Assembly (NCBI RefSeq): GCF_003568845.1
Contig: NZ_CP030126.1
Location: 472,501 to 536,500, forward strand
DNA length: 64,000 nt
Reading direction: 5' to 3'
Source of the DNA: Indioceanicola profundi
Lineage (GTDB): Bacteria > Pseudomonadota > Alphaproteobacteria > Azospirillales > Azospirillaceae
Shown one piece after another: positions 1-7,746 of this stretch (positions are counted from its first letter, which is position 1; each line of letters opens with the position of its first letter). The translations under genes and the position numbers were made by a program. The notes beneath the pieces are model-generated. The model searched no databases. It was not told the DNA's origin and saw nothing but the letters and a program-made list of their open reading frames with translations.

Positions 1-39
1 GCCAGCGGGGCAAAGTGCGTTTGGGGTCCCACAGATCCC

Positions 40-1563
40 TCACTCCTCCGCAACCGGCTCGACCGGTTCTGGCGGAGTGCCGTTCAGGAAAAGCTCCGCC
101 GCCGGATGCAGGGGGATGGACAGGCCCGTGCGGGCCCTGTGCATGGATATCGCCGATCCGGCGGAACTGCCGGCAGCGACATAGTTGATCTCCCCCATCA
201 TGGTGGAGAGCAGCGTCCTCACCTCCACCTCGGGCATGGAGGCGCGGGTGGCCAGCAGGGCGGTGACGGCCATCGTCGGTACCGGCTGCGCCTGCCTGGG
301 ATATGTGCCGGCGGGCAGGGTGAGCGGAACGAGGCTGGGATTCTCCCCGGCCATGGCGGCGACGGCGTCCCGGTCCAGCGGCACCAGCCTGATCCCCGGA
401 CGGGCCGACAATTGCTGGAACAGTTGGGCCGGCGCGTGGATGACGCCGATCAGGGCGTCGATCCGGCCGGCAGCCAGGGCCTCCGCAGCCTCGACCGGAC
501 CGATTTCCGCCATTTCCCCCAGATCCTCCGGCGCCAAGCCGTGGGCTTGAAGCACGGAAAGGGCCGTCAGGCGTGAGCCGGAGGCCGGAAGGCCGACGCT
601 GACGCGCTTACCACGGAGATCGCCCACTGCCTGGATCGGGCTGTCCGCAGGCACGACCACATGAACGGCCTCCGGGAAGAGGCTGGCCAGGGCCCGCAAT
701 TCCGGGAACGGGCCGGCCTGCTGGAACAGGCCTGCTCCCTGCGCCGCCATGGCGGCGATGTCGTTCTGGACCAGGACGACATCGGCCGAACCGTCGCGGA
801 GGAGACCGAGATTCTCCACGCTGCCGGCGGTGGCGACAGCCGTGGAGCGCAGGCCGCCAGCGGCGATGAAGTCCGCCGTCGTCGTGGCAATGAGATCATA
901 TTCGCCGCCCGCCGGACCGCCGGCAATGACGAAGCTGCGCTGCAACCGGTCCATGCGCAGGGTGATCTGCTGGTAGGCCTGATGGAGCTCCTGCGTGATG
1001 ATGGCCCGCGCCTCGCTGGCCATGCCGGGGGGCGGCCCCTCGAACATGCCCATGATCTGGTCGACCAAGCCGCGGGCGACGGCCGGCGGGCCGGTATTGT
1101 CCAGCGCGGGCGGCTGCTGCAACGGCGGCGGGACGAAGACCGTTGGCTGCCAGTTCCCATCCTCGGCCTGTTGGAACGTGACCGACCCGCGCACGCGCAA
1201 CTGGTCGCCGGCCTTGTTGCCGTCGCGCTCGATCCCCTCCACCCCCCGTTCGGCGGCGCCCAGGATCTGGGCCAGCGAGGCGGGGTTCAGGGACTCCCAG
1301 TCATTGAAGGAATAGTCCCGGAGGAGACGGAGCTGGGCGTTGTAGTAGACAATCTTCCGGGCGGTTCCGTCCGGCTCGTCCGGCAACGGGCTGCTGCCGA
1401 GGCGGGAGAAGGCCTCGATCTCCAGCACCGGTTCCGGGAACGCGCCCTGCAACTGGGATTGGACGGTTTCCCGGACCTGTTCCTCCGTCGGCGTGCGCTC
1501 ACAAGCGCTGAGCGGGATGAGCGCCAGGAGGAGGATGAAGAGGTGGGCCAGTCTGCGCGCCAT
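40..1563 (-). CDS. TAXI-family substrate-binding lipoprotein
   Basis: The 507-residue product starts with a lipoprotein signal peptide with lipobox LSAC (Cys21), so it should be anchored in an envelope membrane. Residues ~210-470 look like a TAXI-type (TRAP-associated extracytoplasmic immunogenic) binding protein, with an AGGPAGGEYDL start and a later GSVENLGLLRDGSADVVLVQ segment. Residues ~25-200 form an N-terminal region that I do not recognise. The gene starts 14 nt after the gltS-type gene, behind a GGGAGAG ribosome site, so the two are co-transcribed. TAXI proteins normally serve DctQM TRAP permeases, and none is visible here. Binding of glutamate or another dicarboxylate for the neighbouring symporter is an inference. 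Confidence 0.85.
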   Translation of the reverse strand: MARRLAHLFILLLALIPLSACERTPTEEQVRETVQSQLQGAFPEPVLEIEAFSRLGSSPLPDEPDGTARKIVYYNAQLRLLRDYSFNDWESLNPASLAQILGAAERGVEGIERDGNKAGDQLRVRGSVTFQQAEDGNWQPTVFVPPPLQQPPALDNTGPPAVARGLVDQIMGMFEGPPPGMASEARAIITQELHQAYQQITLRMDRLQRSFVIAGGPAGGEYDLIATTTADFIAAGGLRSTAVATAGSVENLGLLRDGSADVVLVQNDIAAMAAQGAGLFQQAGPFPELRALASLFPEAVHVVVPADSPIQAVGDLRGKRVSVGLPASGSRLTALSVLQAHGLAPEDLGEMAEIGPVEAAEALAAGRIDALIGVIHAPAQLFQQLSARPGIRLVPLDRDAVAAMAGENPSLVPLTLPAGTYPRQAQPVPTMAVTALLATRASMPEVEVRTLLSTMMGEINYVAAGSSAGSAISMHRARTGLSIPLHPAAELFLNGTPPEPVEPVAEE

Positions 1564-1577
1564 GGCACTCTCCCCGG

Positions 1578-2798
1578 TCAGAAGCCGAACATGGGAAGGC
1601 TCATGAAGCCCTGGATCACCAGGGCGTTCGCAAGGTCGATCAGGAATGCCCCCACCACCGGAATGATGAGGAAGGCTTGGCGCGAGGGGCCGTAGCGGGC
1701 GGTGAGCGCCTGCATGTTGGCGATGGCGGTCGGGGTCGCCCCCATGCCGAAGCCGACATGGCCGGCCGACATCACGGCTGCGTCATAGTTCTTCCCCATG
1801 ACCCGGAAGGTGACGAAGTAGACATAGATCGCGATCGCCACCACCTGGGCCGCCAGGATGGCGAGGATCGGCAGGGCCAGGGCCACCAGTTCCCAGAGGC
1901 GGAGCGCGATCAGCGCCATGGCCAGGAACAGCGAGAGCGAGACCGTGCCCAGCAGCTCCACCGTGTCGTCGTCGATATGCCGCAGCCTGCCGAGGCTGAG
2001 CACATTGCGCAGGAGGACACCGGTGAACAGGGTCCACACGAAGGTGGGCAGCGTGAGGTAGGGGTTGGTGAAGGCCTTGCCCAGCCAGGACCCGATCATG
2101 ATGCAGGCGAGGATGAGGAGCAGGGTCTCCAGGAAGGATTCCGGGCTGAGCGCCCGTCGCATGCCGCTCTCCAGCTCACCCGGGGCGCCGGTCTCATGCG
2201 TGTCGGCAGCCGGCGCCAGACGATGCCGCGTGATCAATTTCTGGGCCAATGGACCGCCGAGCAATCCGCCCAGCACCAGCCCGAAGGTGGCGCAGGCCAT
2301 GGCGATCTCCATGGCGCCCTGAACGCCGTCCACCTCGCTGAAGCGGGTGGCATAGGCCGCACCTGTACCGTGGCCGCCGGACATGGTGATGGAGCCGGCC
2401 AGAAGGCCCGCCAGCGGATGCAGATCCATGCTCATCGCCACGGCAACGCCAACGGCGTTCTGCAAGAGGAGCATCACAACAACGACCAGCAGGAAGATCA
2501 CCACCGCCCGACCGCCCTGCACCAGGGAGCGGAGATCGGCGCTGAGCCCGATGGTGGCGAAGAAGGCCAGCATCAGCGGCGTCTGCAGCGACATGTCGAA
2601 GGTGATCTGCGCCCCCGCCCAGATGTGCAGGGCGGTGATCACGCATGCGGCAAGCAGGCCGCCCACCACAGGCTCAGGAATATTGTAGCGGCTGAGGAAG
2701 CCGATCCGGGAAATCAACGCCCGGCCGATCATCAGCACGATGATGGCAAGGACCAGCGTGGTGACGACGTCGATTTCCAGGGTCACCGTGCCCTCCAT
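1578..2798 (-). CDS. gltS: sodium/glutamate symporter, GltS family
   Basis: The 406-residue membrane protein has about ten hydrophobic segments. It carries the family pattern of GltS: an N-terminal NIPEPVVGGLLAA segment and glycine-rich re-entrant stretches such as MSGGHGTGAAYA and GHVGFGMGATPTA. GltS proteins import glutamate with sodium across the inner membrane. It is the first gene of an operon with the TAXI lipoprotein. The ATG at 2798 follows AAGG closely; a GTG four codons downstream behind GGAGGG is an alternative start. An inverted repeat GAACC-N7-GGTTC lies upstream at 2843-2859 and could be an operator. The true substrate is not shown by sequence. Confidence 0.9.
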   Translation of the reverse strand: MEGTVTLEIDVVTTLVLAIIVLMIGRALISRIGFLSRYNIPEPVVGGLLAACVITALHIWAGAQITFDMSLQTPLMLAFFATIGLSADLRSLVQGGRAVVIFLLVVVVMLLLQNAVGVAVAMSMDLHPLAGLLAGSITMSGGHGTGAAYATRFSEVDGVQGAMEIAMACATFGLVLGGLLGGPLAQKLITRHRLAPAADTHETGAPGELESGMRRALSPESFLETLLLILACIMIGSWLGKAFTNPYLTLPTFVWTLFTGVLLRNVLSLGRLRHIDDDTVELLGTVSLSLFLAMALIALRLWELVALALPILAILAAQVVAIAIYVYFVTFRVMGKNYDAAVMSAGHVGFGMGATPTAIANMQALTARYGPSRQAFLIIPVVGAFLIDLANALVIQGFMSLPMFGF

Positions 2799-2842
2799 CC
2801 TTCATTGCGCGATTGTGAACGCAAGCAGAGGGCAACACGCGA

Positions 2843-2859
2843 GAACCACCTTATGGTTC
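2843..2859. promoter_or_regulatory. inverted repeat upstream of the gltS-type gene
   Basis: GAACC-N7-GGTTC lies 45 bases upstream of the symporter start, in the only gap before it. It also contains one TAAGGTG half-site (minus strand), like those in the TetR operators 750 bases away. It may be an operator; no regulator can be assigned. Confidence 0.25.
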
Positions 2860-2890
2860 CCTACAGATGCTCCCAATCGCGCGGAATGCG

Positions 2891-3547
2891 CTATTCGCGC
2901 ATCGGCGGCGGGCCGATGCCTGCCAGCGCCAGTCCGGCCGGCGTGGTGTAGGGCAGGAACAGGCTCATCACCTGCGCGGCCCCCCAGTCCACATGCTGGC
3001 GCGTGATGTCGGACATGCCGTGGCGGGAGCGGAGATAGTCGATCCAGTAGGTGGAGACGATCCAGGCATTGACCATCAGCCGCTCCGTCTCCTCCGGCGT
3101 CGCACGGATCAGGCCGGCGGCTTTCATGCCGTCCAGCGCCCGCCTGATCTGGTCCTGCCCGTCATCGGACAGGACCTTGAGGCGGGAGCGGAGGGAAGGG
3201 GCCAGGCGGCAGACGGCCCCGCCGTCGCGGTAGAAGAAACGCCATTCCCACATCAGGTTGAACCAGCCGCGCAGATAGTCGGTATAGCGGCGGGGATCGT
3301 CGCCATAGTCCAGGTCAGCGGTCGCCACATCGCGCAGGGCCTGCTCGAACGCTTCGAACAGCGCCTCCAGGATCTGCTCCTTGCGTTGGAAGTGGTAGTA
3401 GAGGTTGCCCTCGTTGATCCCGACGGCGGCGGCAATTTCCGCCGTCGTCACGTCGGCGGCCCCGCGCTCGTTGAACAGCTCCTGGCAGATGGTGAGAATC
3501 CGCGTGCGCGTCTTCGGCCGCCGCTTGGATTCCGCTTCTTCCGCCAT
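2891..3547 (-). CDS. TetR family transcriptional repressor
   Basis: The 218-residue product has a standard TetR N-terminal helix-turn-helix: RILTICQELFNERGAADVTT, then AEIAAAVGINEGNLYYHFQRK. The helical C-terminal half begins LRGWFNLMWEWRFFYRDGG and would bind the ligand. I chose the ATG at 3547 because GGAAGAGG stands about 8 nt before it; an upstream in-frame start adds 20 poor residues. It is divergent from the monooxygenase operon and the gap holds two copies of a palindrome, so it probably represses that operon and itself. The arrangement parallels EthR/EthA of mycobacteria. The ligand is unknown, though a ketone or ester of the pathway is plausible. Confidence 0.88.
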   Translation of the reverse strand: MAEEAESKRRPKTRTRILTICQELFNERGAADVTTAEIAAAVGINEGNLYYHFQRKEQILEALFEAFEQALRDVATADLDYGDDPRRYTDYLRGWFNLMWEWRFFYRDGGAVCRLAPSLRSRLKVLSDDGQDQIRRALDGMKAAGLIRATPEETERLMVNAWIVSTYWIDYLRSRHGMSDITRQHVDWGAAQVMSLFLPYTTPAGLALAGIGPPPMRE

Positions 3548-3595
3548 ACACCGGCCCTCTTCCTTCCGGCTCCTATCCCAAGGAGCATCATCGTC

Positions 3596-3638
3596 TAAGG
3601 TGAACACCTGTTGACGTGCCTAAGGTAAGCACCTTAGG
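3596..3638. promoter_or_regulatory. tandem palindromic operators for the TetR regulator
   Basis: Two copies of TAAGGTnAnCACCT occur 25 bp apart, at 3596-3609 and 3621-3634. The second extends to an 8-bp perfect inverted repeat around AAGC (3619-3638: CCTAAGGT then ACCTTAGG). A TTGACG hexamer at 3611-3616 lies between the two copies and could be the -35 element for the rightward operon. This is the pattern expected for a dimeric TetR repressor blocking divergent promoters. The assignment to this regulator rests on position. Confidence 0.65.
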
Positions 3639-3743
3639 CTTCGAGTATGCCAGCCAAGGCTGGACCAGTCCATCACGCGGGCAACCGGACGGGGCGCATT
3701 GCCCGCAGAAGCCGGGAGCCGCGCAGCATCGGGGAGGCATCGC

Positions 3744-5282
3744 ATGGACATGGCTGTTGGAAGCGCCGCGGCGGAGTCGCCGGCAGAAGCGCCGGGCGCT
3801 CCGGGCGGCGTACAGCATTTCGACGTGCTGATCGTCGGGGCCGGCCTGTCCGGCATCGGGGCCGGCTACTATCTTCAGACCGAATGCCCGAACAGGAGCT
3901 ACGCGATCCTGGAGGGGCGGCACACGATCGGCGGGACCTGGGACCTGTTCCGCTATCCCGGCATTCGGTCGGACTCCGACATGTACACGCTGGGCTACAG
4001 CTTCCGCCCCTGGCTGGGCGGCAAGGCCTTCGCCGACGGGCCTTCCATCCGGGACTATGTCCGTGAGACGGCGGCGGAGCACGGCATCGACCGGAAGATC
4101 CGCTTCGGCCACCGCGTCACGCACGCGTCCTGGAGCACGGCCGATGCGCTCTGGACCGTGCAGGCCGAGGTCGGGCCGGACAACGCCCCGGCCCGCTTCA
4201 CCTGCAACTTCCTTTATGTGTGCAGCGGCTACTACGATTACGACGAGGGCTACATGCCCGGCTGGGACGGCATGGAGCGGTTCGGCGGACGCATCGTGCA
4301 TCCCCAGAAATGGCCGGAGGAGCTGGACTACAGCGGCAAGCGGGTGGTGGTGATCGGGAGCGGGGCCACGGCGGTGACGCTGGTGCCGGAGATGGCGAAG
4401 CGGGCCGCCCATGTCACCATGCTCCAGCGCTCCCCCACCTACATCGTGGCGCGGCCAGGGGAGGACAAGATGGCGCTCTGGCTGCAGAAGCGGCTGCCGT
4501 CCGGGCCGGCCCACCGCATGGCGCGGTGGAAGAACGTGCTGCTCAGCATGTATTTCTACAACATCTCCCGCTTCAAGCCCGACCTCGTGAAGCGCATGAT
4601 CCTGAAGGGGGTGCAGGCGCATCTGGGGCCCGGCCATGATGTGGAGAAGCACTTCACGCCCAGCTACAATCCGTGGGACCAGCGGCTCTGCCTGGTTCCC
4701 GATGCCGATTTGTTCAAATCGATCCGGGACGGCAAGGCGTCGGTGGTGACCGACCAGATCGACAGCTTCACCGAGACGGGACTCCGGCTCCGCTCCGGCG
4801 GGCAGCTCGATGCCGACGTCGTCGTGACGGCCACCGGCCTCAAGCTGAAGATGATGGGCGGCATGCGGATGGAGGTGGATGGCAGGCCGGTGGAGATGCC
4901 GAACACCCTGACCTACAAGGGCATGATGTTCAGCGACATTCCCAATCTGGCGGCGGCCATCGGTTACACCAACGCCTCCTGGACGCTGAAATGCGAGCTG
5001 ACATCGGAATATGTCTGCCGCCTGCTGAAGCACATGGATGCGCGGGGCTATGCCTGGTGCGTGCCGCGCCGCCCGGCGCAGGGGCTGGAGGTGGAGCCGG
5101 CGATCAATCTCAACTCCGGCTATGTGCAGCGGGCCAGCTCCATCCTGCCCAAGCAGGGCACCCGCAAGCCATGGCGGCTCAACCAGAACTATGCGCTCGA
5201 CATGGCGGCGCTGCGCTATGGCACCGTGGAGGATGGCAGCCTGGAGTTCGGCCGCACCGCCCCGGGGAGGCGCGCCGCTTGA
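3744..5282 (+). CDS. EthA-like Baeyer-Villiger monooxygenase (FAD/NADPH)
   Basis: The 512-residue product inserts one oxygen atom into ketones to give esters or lactones. It has an FAD Rossmann motif GAGLSG (residues 32-37) and the segment GGTWDLFRYPGIRSDSDMYT. The Baeyer-Villiger fingerprint FxGxxxHxxxWP is at residues 180-191, and the NADPH motif GSGATA at 205-210. From memory, these and the RLNQNY region near the C-terminus closely resemble mycobacterial EthA. The ATG at 3744 follows GGGGAGG; a TTG 45 nt upstream lacks such a site. The gene heads an operon with a dehydrogenase and a hydrolase, and is divergent from a TetR gene. The natural substrate is unknown. Confidence 0.9.
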   Translation: MDMAVGSAAAESPAEAPGAPGGVQHFDVLIVGAGLSGIGAGYYLQTECPNRSYAILEGRHTIGGTWDLFRYPGIRSDSDMYTLGYSFRPWLGGKAFADGPSIRDYVRETAAEHGIDRKIRFGHRVTHASWSTADALWTVQAEVGPDNAPARFTCNFLYVCSGYYDYDEGYMPGWDGMERFGGRIVHPQKWPEELDYSGKRVVVIGSGATAVTLVPEMAKRAAHVTMLQRSPTYIVARPGEDKMALWLQKRLPSGPAHRMARWKNVLLSMYFYNISRFKPDLVKRMILKGVQAHLGPGHDVEKHFTPSYNPWDQRLCLVPDADLFKSIRDGKASVVTDQIDSFTETGLRLRSGGQLDADVVVTATGLKLKMMGGMRMEVDGRPVEMPNTLTYKGMMFSDIPNLAAAIGYTNASWTLKCELTSEYVCRLLKHMDARGYAWCVPRRPAQGLEVEPAINLNSGYVQRASSILPKQGTRKPWRLNQNYALDMAALRYGTVEDGSLEFGRTAPGRRAA

Positions 5283-5299
5283 GGCGCGGGGAGCGGCGG

Positions 5300-6121
5300 A
5301 TGACCAACATGATGAAGGTTCAGGGCCGCACGGCGGTCATCACCGGTGCGGCGAGCGGGATCGGGCGGGCCATCGCGATATCGCTGGCCCGGCGCGGCTG
5401 CAATTTGGCGCTGGCCGATCTGAACGAGGCCGGGCTTGAGGAAACGGCCCGGCTGGCCGGGAACGGGGTGCGGATCAGCCGCCACCGGCTGGACGTGTCC
5501 GACCGGGCAGCGGTCGCGGCATTTCCGGATTCGGTGCGGGCCGCCCATCCCGGCGTCGACATCCTGGTGAACAATGCAGGCGTGGCCATCGGCGGCACCT
5601 TCGAGCAGGTCGGTGAAGCCGATTTCGAGTGGCTGTTCGAGATCAATTTCTGGGGCGTGGTGCGGATGACCCGCGCCTTCCTGCCCCTGCTGCGGGCCAG
5701 CGACGATGCGCGGCTGGTGAATCTGTCCAGCATCTACGGCATCATCGCCCCGCCGGGCCAGAGCGCCTATTCCGCCAGCAAGTTCGCGGTGCGCGGTTTT
5801 TCCCAGGCGCTGCGGCATGAGCTGGAGGGAACGCATATCGGGGTAACGGTGGTGCATCCCGGCGGGGTCGCCACCTCCATCGCCAAGAATGCCCGGGCGC
5901 CCAAGGATGTGCCGGCGGAGGAAGTCGAACGCCGCCGGGCGGAATCGGATAAGATGCTGACCCTGCCGCCGGAAAAGGCGGGGGAGATCATCGTGACGGG
6001 GATCGAGCGCCGGCAGGCGCGCGTGCTGGTCGGCAACGATGCCAAGATCGTATCGGTGATCGAGCGCTTGAAGCCCGTCACCTATTGGAAGCTCCTGGAG
6101 AAGATGAGGCCGAAAGCATGA
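5300..6121 (+). CDS. short-chain dehydrogenase/reductase
   Basis: The 273-residue product is a classical SDR, with cofactor motif TGAASGIG near residue 14, NNAG near residue 90, and the catalytic Ser plus YSASK (YxxxK) near residue 157. Such enzymes interconvert alcohols and ketones with NAD(P). It starts 17 nt after the monooxygenase, behind GGGGAGCGG. Its stop overlaps the start of the next gene (ATGA), so translation is probably coupled. In this operon it may make the ketone that the monooxygenase oxidises, or process the products. An acidic residue after the second strand (ALADLNE) suggests NAD preference. Confidence 0.9.
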   Translation: MTNMMKVQGRTAVITGAASGIGRAIAISLARRGCNLALADLNEAGLEETARLAGNGVRISRHRLDVSDRAAVAAFPDSVRAAHPGVDILVNNAGVAIGGTFEQVGEADFEWLFEINFWGVVRMTRAFLPLLRASDDARLVNLSSIYGIIAPPGQSAYSASKFAVRGFSQALRHELEGTHIGVTVVHPGGVATSIAKNARAPKDVPAEEVERRRAESDKMLTLPPEKAGEIIVTGIERRQARVLVGNDAKIVSVIERLKPVTYWKLLEKMRPKA

Positions 6122-7065
6122 CCCCCCTGGTGATCGGAGCCGCCGCCGTCGGTGCGGTTTTCGGCGGGCTTGCCATGTTCACGGGCATGACGGCGCGCCG
6201 GATCGAAAAGGCCATGCCGCCGCAGGGGCAGTTCATCGAGGTCGATGGCGCCCGCCTCCACTATCTGGACCGCGGGACGGGGCCGGCCATCGTCATGGTC
6301 CATGGCCTCGGCGGGCAGATGGGGAATTTCAGCCATTCCCTGCTGGACCGGCTGGCGGGCGACTTCCGGGTCATCCTGGTGGACCGGCCCGGTTCCGGCT
6401 ACTCGACCCGGCCTGCCACGGCCTCGGCCAGCCTGCGGGCGCAGGGCGATATCATCGCCGGGTTCATCCGTGCGCTGGGGTTGGAGAAGCCGCTGCTGGT
6501 CGGGCATTCGCTGGGCGGGGCTATTGCGCTGGCCGTGGCGCTGGACCATCCGGACTGCATCGGCGGCTTGGCGCTGATCGCCCCGCTGACCCATGTGCAG
6601 CAGGCGGTGCCGGCCTCGTTCAAGGGGCTCGCCATCGAGTCCAAGCTGGCCCGGCGGATAGTGTCCTGGACACTGGCGACGCCGGCGGCGATCATGAAGC
6701 GCGACCAGGTGCTGGACTTCGTGTTCGGCCCGGACAAGCCGCCGGCGGATTTCGCGACGGCGGGGGGCGGGCTGCTGGGGCTGCGGCCGGGGGCCTTCTA
6801 CGCCGCCTCCACCGACATGGTGTCGATCAATATCGACCTGCCGTCGTTGGTGGAGCGCTATCCCGCCATCACGCTGCCGGTCCGCATCCTCTATGGGCGT
6901 GGCGACCGGGTGCTGGACTGGCAGGCGCATGGCGCCGCCATGAAGGACAAGGTTCCGGGCCTGGAGCTCGAGCTGGTGGAGGGCGGCCATATGCTGCCGG
7001 TCACGGCCCCGGACCTGACGGCGGACTGGGTCAGAAGAGCGGCGAATGGTCTCAAGAAGGATTGA
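6118..7065 (+). CDS. alpha/beta hydrolase, probable esterase
   Basis: The 315-residue product begins with a hydrophobic segment (residues ~3-24) that may anchor it in the membrane. An alpha/beta hydrolase fold follows. The oxyanion motif HGLGG, the nucleophile elbow GHSLGG, an acid near YGRGD and the histidine in EGGHMLP complete a Ser-Asp-His triad. It overlaps the dehydrogenase by 4 nt. Downstream of a Baeyer-Villiger enzyme the obvious role is to hydrolyse the ester product to an acid and an alcohol. That role is inferred from context. Confidence 0.85.
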   Translation: MTPLVIGAAAVGAVFGGLAMFTGMTARRIEKAMPPQGQFIEVDGARLHYLDRGTGPAIVMVHGLGGQMGNFSHSLLDRLAGDFRVILVDRPGSGYSTRPATASASLRAQGDIIAGFIRALGLEKPLLVGHSLGGAIALAVALDHPDCIGGLALIAPLTHVQQAVPASFKGLAIESKLARRIVSWTLATPAAIMKRDQVLDFVFGPDKPPADFATAGGGLLGLRPGAFYAASTDMVSINIDLPSLVERYPAITLPVRILYGRGDRVLDWQAHGAAMKDKVPGLELELVEGGHMLPVTAPDLTADWVRRAANGLKKD

Positions 7066-7121
7066 GGCCGGACGCCGCTCGTCATGTTGCGCCGCGGCGA
7101 GGCTGATGTCATCCTTCGCAC

Positions 7122-7709
7122 ATGCAGAACGCCGGGCTTTCCGTCGCCATTGTCGATGAGAATCAGATGCGGGCGGCGATCCTGGAGGAGGGGCTCGTCT
7201 CCGCCGGGATCAGCCAGGTCACGCTGATTTCCGACACCACCAACCTGCTGCGCCAGTTGGTTGACCTCGCCCCCGACGTGGTCATCATCGACCTGGAGAA
7301 TCCCAGCCGCGACGTGCTGGAGCAGATGTTCCAGGTCTCCCGTGTCGTGGCCCGGCCGGTCGCCATGTTCGTGGACCGCTCCGACAGCTCCATGATCCAG
7401 GCGGCGGTGGATGCCGGCGTCTCCGCCTATGTGGTGGACGGGCTGAGGAAGGAGCGGATCAAACCCATCGTCGACATGGCGATCAGCCGCTTCAACGCCT
7501 TCAGCCGCCTTCAGGACGAGCTGGAGAAGGCCCGCAACGAGCTGGCCGAGCGCAAGGTGATCGAGCGCGCCAAGGGCATCCTGATGAAGACCCGCAAGAT
7601 GTCGGAGGAGGAAGCCTACGCCGCCCTGCGCCGTCTGGCGATGAGCGACAACCGCCGCATCATCGACATTGCCCAAAGCGTCGTGACAGCCGCAAAATTG
7701 CTGGGGTAA
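7122..7709 (+). CDS. nasT: nitrate-responsive antiterminator NasT (ANTAR)
   Basis: The 195-residue protein has an N-terminal receiver-like domain (residues ~7-120) and a C-terminal ANTAR RNA-binding domain (~130-190; ERAKGILMKTRKMSEEEAYAALRRLA). NasT proteins bind paired hairpins in nitrate-operon leaders and prevent termination when nitrate releases them from NasS. The next gene encodes NasS, and a leader with two hairpins and a terminator lies before nrtA. The receiver has DEN where phosphorylated regulators have DD, as expected for control by NasS binding rather than by a kinase. Confidence 0.93.
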   Translation: MQNAGLSVAIVDENQMRAAILEEGLVSAGISQVTLISDTTNLLRQLVDLAPDVVIIDLENPSRDVLEQMFQVSRVVARPVAMFVDRSDSSMIQAAVDAGVSAYVVDGLRKERIKPIVDMAISRFNAFSRLQDELEKARNELAERKVIERAKGILMKTRKMSEEEAYAALRRLAMSDNRRIIDIAQSVVTAAKLLG

Positions 7710-7746
7710 GTGAAGTATGGACGGCACAGCCCCGGAGGACAGGACA

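Noticed and set aside
3588-5033. A 481-codon minus-strand frame opposite the monooxygenase.
   Set aside because: It covers the divergent promoter and the monooxygenase in antisense, and its translation is typical shadow composition.
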